Of a stretch of 64,000 nucleotides of DNA, positions 59,813-64,000 are shown one piece after another. The stretch is from Deltaproteobacteria bacterium (GTDB lineage Bacteria; Bdellovibrionota; UBA2394). Positions within the stretch are counted from its first letter, which is position 1. Every line of letters starts with the position of its first letter. The notes below the pieces were generated by a model. That model was given only the letters and a program-made list of their open reading frames with translations. It was not told the DNA's origin and made no database searches. Location of the stretch: contig JAFLCD010000002.1 in the NCBI GenBank assembly GCA_017302715.1, positions 193,882 through 257,881 on the forward strand, written 5' to 3'. A program made the translations under genes and the position numbers.

Positions 59813-61252
59813 ATGAAAAAGTTTAATTTTTTAGTTTTAGGATTGATGTTCTCTGTATTTTCTTTGCAGGCTGCGGATTCTGTTCCTGCCTTTCTCAAAA
59901 ATTTTCCCACCGAGTCTTTTCATAAACTTGTGAGTGGAAATCAGGTTATCGGAAAAACTTTATTTCATTGGAAACCAGAGAATGGATATCTTTTTTTCAA
60001 AGAAGATTCAGAAATGCAACTCACTCTGTTTAAAAAACCCCAAATCATTACGACTTCGATTGGTGTTTGGACAAACGATAAAATGGAGATTCAAAAATTT
60101 AATTTCACGATGAAAAGTTTGGAATCTACGATTGAAATCTCTGCCGAAAGACAGGGTAATATTTTGAAGATGCGGGTCACTCAGGCGGGTAAAGTTCAAA
60201 CCAAAGATGTAGCTATTCAGGAACCTGTTTTGATGAGTCCAACCATTCGTCCTTTTTTATTGATGAGAGGTCTGCCTGCAGAAAAAGCAAAATTTGAAGC
60301 TTATGTATTAGAGCCTGCGGCCCTGACGACGGTTCCTTTGAGTTTGGAACTAACAAAAAAATCAAAAGATCTTTGGACGTTGAAGGTCAGCTATCTTCAA
60401 CATGATTTGATTAGCGAAATTAATTCGGTTGGAAGTTTGATTAAAGAGAAATCAGATTTCGCAGGCCTGCCTGTCGAAGCCGTTGCTGTTTCAAAATCTG
60501 AAATGTCTTCTATGAAAGTCGTCGGAACAAAAGCAGATCTGGTTGAGCTTTCAAAAGTTTCTTTTCCTTCTCTGCCAAAGGCTCGAGAGCTCAAATCTTT
60601 TTCTGTAAAAATTTCGGGTGTTGATTTGAAAAATTACGAGCTCAATCGACATCGACAAAAACTTGATCGAGATATTTTGACGGTTCAGGTAGAGAATCCA
60701 GCGATAGAGAGTGCTCCAGCTCAATCTTTGGTTGGAAAAAAAGAGTTCGAAAAATATCTAGAAGGCGATACTTCGATTCCTGTTTATGATCCCGTGATTC
60801 AAAAGAAAGCTCGCGAAATTATCGGAAATGAATCTGATCTTTGGAAGCGAGCAAAACTTATTTATGATTTTGTTTTTAAAACTTTAGAGAAAACTCCTTT
60901 TACAGCAGTCCCCAATGCCATCGAAGCTTTAACTTCGAAGAAAGGTGACTGCAAAGAGCATGCAGCTTTATACACCGCCTTAGCTCGTGCGGCGGGAATT
61001 CCTACTCGAACGGTCGTTGGACTTGTGTATAGCGATCATTTTTATGGCGAGCCGGGATTTTATTATCACGCATGGGTTGAAGTTTATACGGGCAAAAATT
61101 GGGTCGCGATCGATCCAACTTGGAATCAGATTCCCGCAGACTCCACTCATTTGGCTTTCGTAGAAGGCGGATTGGATCAACAAGTTCAAGTGACGGCATT
61201 GATGGGTAAAGTAAAACTTTCTCCTGTTGATGCCACTCGCCCAAAGCTTTGA
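59813..61252 (+). CDS. Exported transglutaminase-like cysteine enzyme
   Basis: A 479-residue protein with a Sec signal (MKKFNFLVLGLMFSVFSLQAADS). The N-terminal 300 residues are beta-rich and probably a binding domain. The C-terminal transglutaminase core has KKGDCKEHAALYTALARAAGIPTR with C380, YYHAWVEVYTGKNW with H419, and IDPTWNQIP with D434, a complete Cys-His-Asp triad. It might crosslink or cut peptides in the periplasm. It follows mlaC by 39 bp and may be in the same unit. Substrate unknown. Confidence 0.9.
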   Translation: MKKFNFLVLGLMFSVFSLQAADSVPAFLKNFPTESFHKLVSGNQVIGKTLFHWKPENGYLFFKEDSEMQLTLFKKPQIITTSIGVWTNDKMEIQKFNFTMKSLESTIEISAERQGNILKMRVTQAGKVQTKDVAIQEPVLMSPTIRPFLLMRGLPAEKAKFEAYVLEPAALTTVPLSLELTKKSKDLWTLKVSYLQHDLISEINSVGSLIKEKSDFAGLPVEAVAVSKSEMSSMKVVGTKADLVELSKVSFPSLPKARELKSFSVKISGVDLKNYELNRHRQKLDRDILTVQVENPAIESAPAQSLVGKKEFEKYLEGDTSIPVYDPVIQKKAREIIGNESDLWKRAKLIYDFVFKTLEKTPFTAVPNAIEALTSKKGDCKEHAALYTALARAAGIPTRTVVGLVYSDHFYGEPGFYYHAWVEVYTGKNWVAIDPTWNQIPADSTHLAFVEGGLDQQVQVTALMGKVKLSPVDATRPKL

Positions 61253-61301
61253 TTCGATAGCTGTTGCTTCTTGAAAGAGATTTGCCTTACAAAAGCTGTA
61301 G

Positions 61302-62645
61302 ATGGCTAAACTTAAATCACAACCTTATATCTGTAGTTCTTGTCATACCTCTTATGCGAAGTGGATGGGACGATGTACGGAGTGCGGAGAACTCAATACG
61401 GTTTCAGAAGTTGTTTCGATTACAACGAGCGGACGTTCAACCTCAGCTCCCGTTCGCTTAGTCGATGTAAAAGACATTCAAAACGATGAAAAAAAATCGA
61501 CGCATTTAGATTTTCTCAATCGATTGGTGGGCGATGGGATTCCAACAGGCACTGCTATTTTACTTGCTGGAGAACCGGGAATTGGAAAAAGCACTTTGCT
61601 CTTTCAAATGATGGCGCAGCAAAGTGAATCTGTTCTTTATGTTTCGGCTGAAGAATCCGTTCAGCAAATTTCGAGACGCTTTAAAAGTTTTCCTTCAAAA
61701 AATTCGGATCAGCTTTTTATTATTTCTGAAAATCATACGGGCAGAGTTTTAGAACATATCGATGCGCTCAAGCCTGAAGTCGTAGTGATCGATTCGATTC
61801 AGATGATGATGACCGATTCGGAAGATCGCGTAAAAGGTGGGGTCGCGAGTCTTAAAGAAATCACAGAAGCTTTAGTCAATCGCGCCAAAGAGCGCGGATT
61901 TATTTTATGGATCGTGGGTCATGTTAATAAAGATGGTGATATTGCGGGCCCAAAAACCTTAGAGCATCTGGTAGACACGGTTCTCATTTTTTCGATGGCT
62001 GAAGATTCGAGATTGCGTATTTTGCAAACGCAAAAAAACAGATTTGGTCCTTCGGGTGAACTTGCACTTTTAGAAATGGATGAAAAAGGATTGCGCGAAA
62101 AGCAGGAAGGCGATTCTTACTGGGTTCATCAGCGTGATCAAGGCGTCGCGGGCTGCGCGATTTCTTCGATACTTTTTGGTAGTCGAGTTTTGTCGGTCGA
62201 GATTCAGGCTTTAGTGGTGGATAGTTATTTTCCTTCACCAAGAAGAAGCACTTCTGGTTTTGAATTTAATCGTTTGTATTTATTACTCGCCGTTTTAGAA
62301 AAACGTTTGAAAATTCCGTTTGGAAAAATGGATGTCTACCTCAATGTGGTGGGTGGATTAAAAATTTCAGATCCCGGAGCAGATCTGGCTGTGGCGGCAG
62401 CTTTGGTTTCTGCGCATTCTGAAAAACCTATTCCTAAGCAGACGATTTTTTGTGGAGAGATTGGACTGACGGGAGAACTTCGACCTGTTGCAGCACTTAA
62501 AGATCGCATCCGATCGGCCTCGCAGAGCCATCCCAAAGCTCGTTTTTTGACCTCATCGGGAGTGGCCTCAGAGGTGAAAGTAAAAGAGGGATTTCAGGTA
62601 AAGGGCTTTGATAGCCTCGAGAAAGCCCTCCAGTCGCTTTCTTAA
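61302..62645 (+). CDS. radA: DNA repair protein RadA
   Basis: A 447-residue RadA (Sms). The N-terminal zinc finger is ICSSCHTSYAKWMGRCTECG. Walker A is GEPGIGKST (G90 to T98). The RadA-specific motif KNRFG is at residues 245-249. The C-terminal Lon-like domain (KMDVYLNVVGGLKISDPGADLAVAAAL; FCGEIGLTGELRPV) is complete. RadA drives branch migration in recombination. The ATG start fits. Confidence 0.97.
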   Translation: MAKLKSQPYICSSCHTSYAKWMGRCTECGELNTVSEVVSITTSGRSTSAPVRLVDVKDIQNDEKKSTHLDFLNRLVGDGIPTGTAILLAGEPGIGKSTLLFQMMAQQSESVLYVSAEESVQQISRRFKSFPSKNSDQLFIISENHTGRVLEHIDALKPEVVVIDSIQMMMTDSEDRVKGGVASLKEITEALVNRAKERGFILWIVGHVNKDGDIAGPKTLEHLVDTVLIFSMAEDSRLRILQTQKNRFGPSGELALLEMDEKGLREKQEGDSYWVHQRDQGVAGCAISSILFGSRVLSVEIQALVVDSYFPSPRRSTSGFEFNRLYLLLAVLEKRLKIPFGKMDVYLNVVGGLKISDPGADLAVAAALVSAHSEKPIPKQTIFCGEIGLTGELRPVAALKDRIRSASQSHPKARFLTSSGVASEVKVKEGFQVKGFDSLEKALQSLS

Positions 62646-62685
62646 CTAACCTAGGATTTTTCGCCTTTTCGGGATAAAATATTTT

Positions 62686-64000
62686 GTGCGGATTACGAGG
62701 GCTTTAGGGCTATTTGCCATCGTGTTTTCTTTTCTGGGGGTTGAGGCAAAGACCAATCTTCGTCATCAAGTTTCTTTGCCGTTTCCTCAAGAGCTCAAAT
62801 TCAAAGTTGAATTCTGGAGAGCTATTTATACCAAGTACTCGACGAAGCAAGGTGTTCTGCATGATGCGGAAGATTTAAGTATTATTTACGATGCGATTGA
62901 ACTTCCAAAAAATGGAGACACGGCAGGTGTTGATCAGATGCGAGCCGAGATTCGCGAGCATCTTTTTAATATTTTAAGAAAACGCGGTGAAAATCTTACG
63001 ATGGCAGAACGAAAACTGCTGACGAAATTTCCTGCGAATACTTCTCGCTCACGACTCCTTCAGGCTACTGAGAATATTCGTTTTCAATTGGGACAATCCG
63101 ATCGTTTTAAGGCGGGGCTTTTAAGATCTGGTCTCTATATGAAACATATCGAAGTGATTTTAGCAGAAGAGGGATTACCCGACTTTATTAAATATCTTCC
63201 CCATGTGGAGTCTTCGTATAGCGAACAGGCGATTTCAAAATTTGGTGCTGCCGGACTTTGGCAGCTGATGCCGCAGACGGGTAAGCAATATCTGAGAGTC
63301 GACTATGCGGTCGATGAACGATTGGATCCTTTGCTTGCAACGCATGCTGCAGCCAAACATTTAGCGCGAGATTTTCAAATGCTGGGAGCGTGGCCTTTGG
63401 CACTTACGGCTTACAATCATGGAGCAGGTGGGATCTCGCGAGCAGTGCAGACTTTAGGAACAACAGATATCGCCGAGATAGCTTTTAGATTTCAAAGTCC
63501 AAGTTTTGGTTTTGCATCTCGAAATTTTTACGCTCAGTTTTTGGCAGCGGTCGATGTGGCAGAGAACTATCGCCGATATTTTGGTGAGCTTCCGATTCCG
63601 CAACCTATCGTTTTTGAAGCTGTGACTTTGAAAGAGCCAAAATATTTTCGAGAATTTTCTCAAAATTATCGTGTGTCTTTAGAAGATTTTAAAAAATTAA
63701 ATCCTGCACTGCGTTCACCTGTTTATAGTAACCAAAGACCTATTCCTCGAGGGATGTTGTTGAGAGTTCCGCCGCATTCGCAGAGATTGCCTGAGCTCAT
63801 TGCTTCTTTAGATAAGCGTGCAATTCCTGCCAAAGCAAAATCTGCGAAACTGCCTGAAATTCGCGTAACTAAAACTCCTGCTGCAAAAGATTTAAAGCCC
63901 AAGAATGAGGTCGTCGAAATTATTTCGCCTTATCGTATTCAAGATATTGCAAATGGTAAGGGTTGGATCACTGTAGAAATTAATGAAACGATTTCTCAAA
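62686..64000 (+). CDS. Membrane-bound lytic transglycosylase D-like protein (partial)
   Basis: An open frame of 438 codons runs off the window end. It starts at a GTG and begins with a signal peptide (MRITRALGLFAIVFSFLGVEAK). The SLT domain is clear: LPHVESSYSEQAISKFGAAG with the catalytic Glu at about residue 175, LWQLMPQTGKQYL, and LALTAYNHGAGGISRAV. The next part (FREFSQNYRVSLEDFKKLNPAL) looks like a LysM-like or linker region, as in MltD. It cuts peptidoglycan glycan strands in the periplasm. The end of the gene is not seen. Confidence 0.93.
   Translation, partial: MRITRALGLFAIVFSFLGVEAKTNLRHQVSLPFPQELKFKVEFWRAIYTKYSTKQGVLHDAEDLSIIYDAIELPKNGDTAGVDQMRAEIREHLFNILRKRGENLTMAERKLLTKFPANTSRSRLLQATENIRFQLGQSDRFKAGLLRSGLYMKHIEVILAEEGLPDFIKYLPHVESSYSEQAISKFGAAGLWQLMPQTGKQYLRVDYAVDERLDPLLATHAAAKHLARDFQMLGAWPLALTAYNHGAGGISRAVQTLGTTDIAEIAFRFQSPSFGFASRNFYAQFLAAVDVAENYRRYFGELPIPQPIVFEAVTLKEPKYFREFSQNYRVSLEDFKKLNPALRSPVYSNQRPIPRGMLLRVPPHSQRLPELIASLDKRAIPAKAKSAKLPEIRVTKTPAAKDLKPKNEVVEIISPYRIQDIANGKGWITVEINETISQ

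Noticed and set aside
1-64000. tRNA, rRNA or known riboswitch
   Set aside because: No cloverleaf, rRNA core sequence or known aptamer pattern was seen in the intergenic regions; a covariance-model search would settle it.

Overview
The window reads as chromosomal DNA of a motile Gram-negative bacterium of moderate to low GC content. Visible traits are a MotAB stator, flagellin, type IV prepilin, rhomboid protease, TolC-like outer-membrane protein, MlaC-like lipid carrier, many Sec signal peptides, sigma-54 promoters and a PhaR-type regulator. Tandem deoxynucleoside kinases, many secreted proteins and a large DUF4175/MoxR/DUF58 operon fit a Bdellovibrionota-like (Oligoflexia/Bdellovibrionia) genome. 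That placement is inference; there is no rRNA to confirm it. TTG and GTG starts and 4- to 40-nt gene overlaps are frequent. I saw no tRNA, rRNA, CRISPR array, transposase or prophage.

Layout. 0.1-1.8 kb: glyA, nrdR. 1.9-4.2 kb: a secreted 740-residue protein of unknown function behind a near-consensus sigma-54 promoter. 4.2-8.3 kb: a prepilin, a HAMP protein coupled to a membrane class III cyclase, nusB, and a stand-alone peptidase-M17 N-terminal-like domain. 8.3-15.2 kb: a large exported coiled-coil protein, an exported zinc-metalloprotease-like protein, an unknown ORF, and leucyl aminopeptidase. 15.3-19.4 kb: motAB, then a metal ABC transporter (ATPase and permease only) overlapping an MreB paralogue. 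19.5-22.4 kb: a bufferin-type RiPP cluster with a YceI protein, two Cys-rich precursors, an intrinsic terminator, then BufB (MNIO/DUF692) and BufC (DUF2063). 23.2-25.1 kb: a flagellin whose variable region is replaced by seven FG-GAP repeats, followed by a perfect 31-bp inverted repeat. 25.2-26.5 kb: rhomboid and a small exported peptide.

26.6-36.7 kb: a six-gene operon (DUF4175 coiled-coil protein, gluzincin-like protease, MoxR ATPase, DUF58, BatA/DUF4159, VWA/GATase-like protein) that resembles aerotolerance/MoxR envelope systems. 36.8-39.8 kb: a translationally coupled PilZ-hutI-HAD-TPR string. 40-46.9 kb: a Ser/Thr kinase, bioY, two deoxynucleoside kinases, argS, a small exported protein and an MFS transporter. 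47-50.6 kb: a PhaR-type regulator behind a second sigma-54 promoter, an SGNH hydrolase, a metallo-beta-lactamase-fold hydrolase and a PLP enzyme with an Arg/Asn-rich head. 50.6-55.6 kb: a secreted HAF-like repeat protein, a large exported protein that may be a permuted papain-fold enzyme, and an EAL protein. 55.7-61.3 kb: a TolC-like protein, inositol-phosphate synthase, a CDP-alcohol phosphatidyltransferase, MlaC and an exported transglutaminase; the middle three suggest synthesis and transport of an inositol phospholipid. 61.3-64 kb: radA and a lytic transglycosylase cut by the window end.

The most unusual items are the beta-propeller flagellin and the two-precursor bufferin cluster with its internal terminator.
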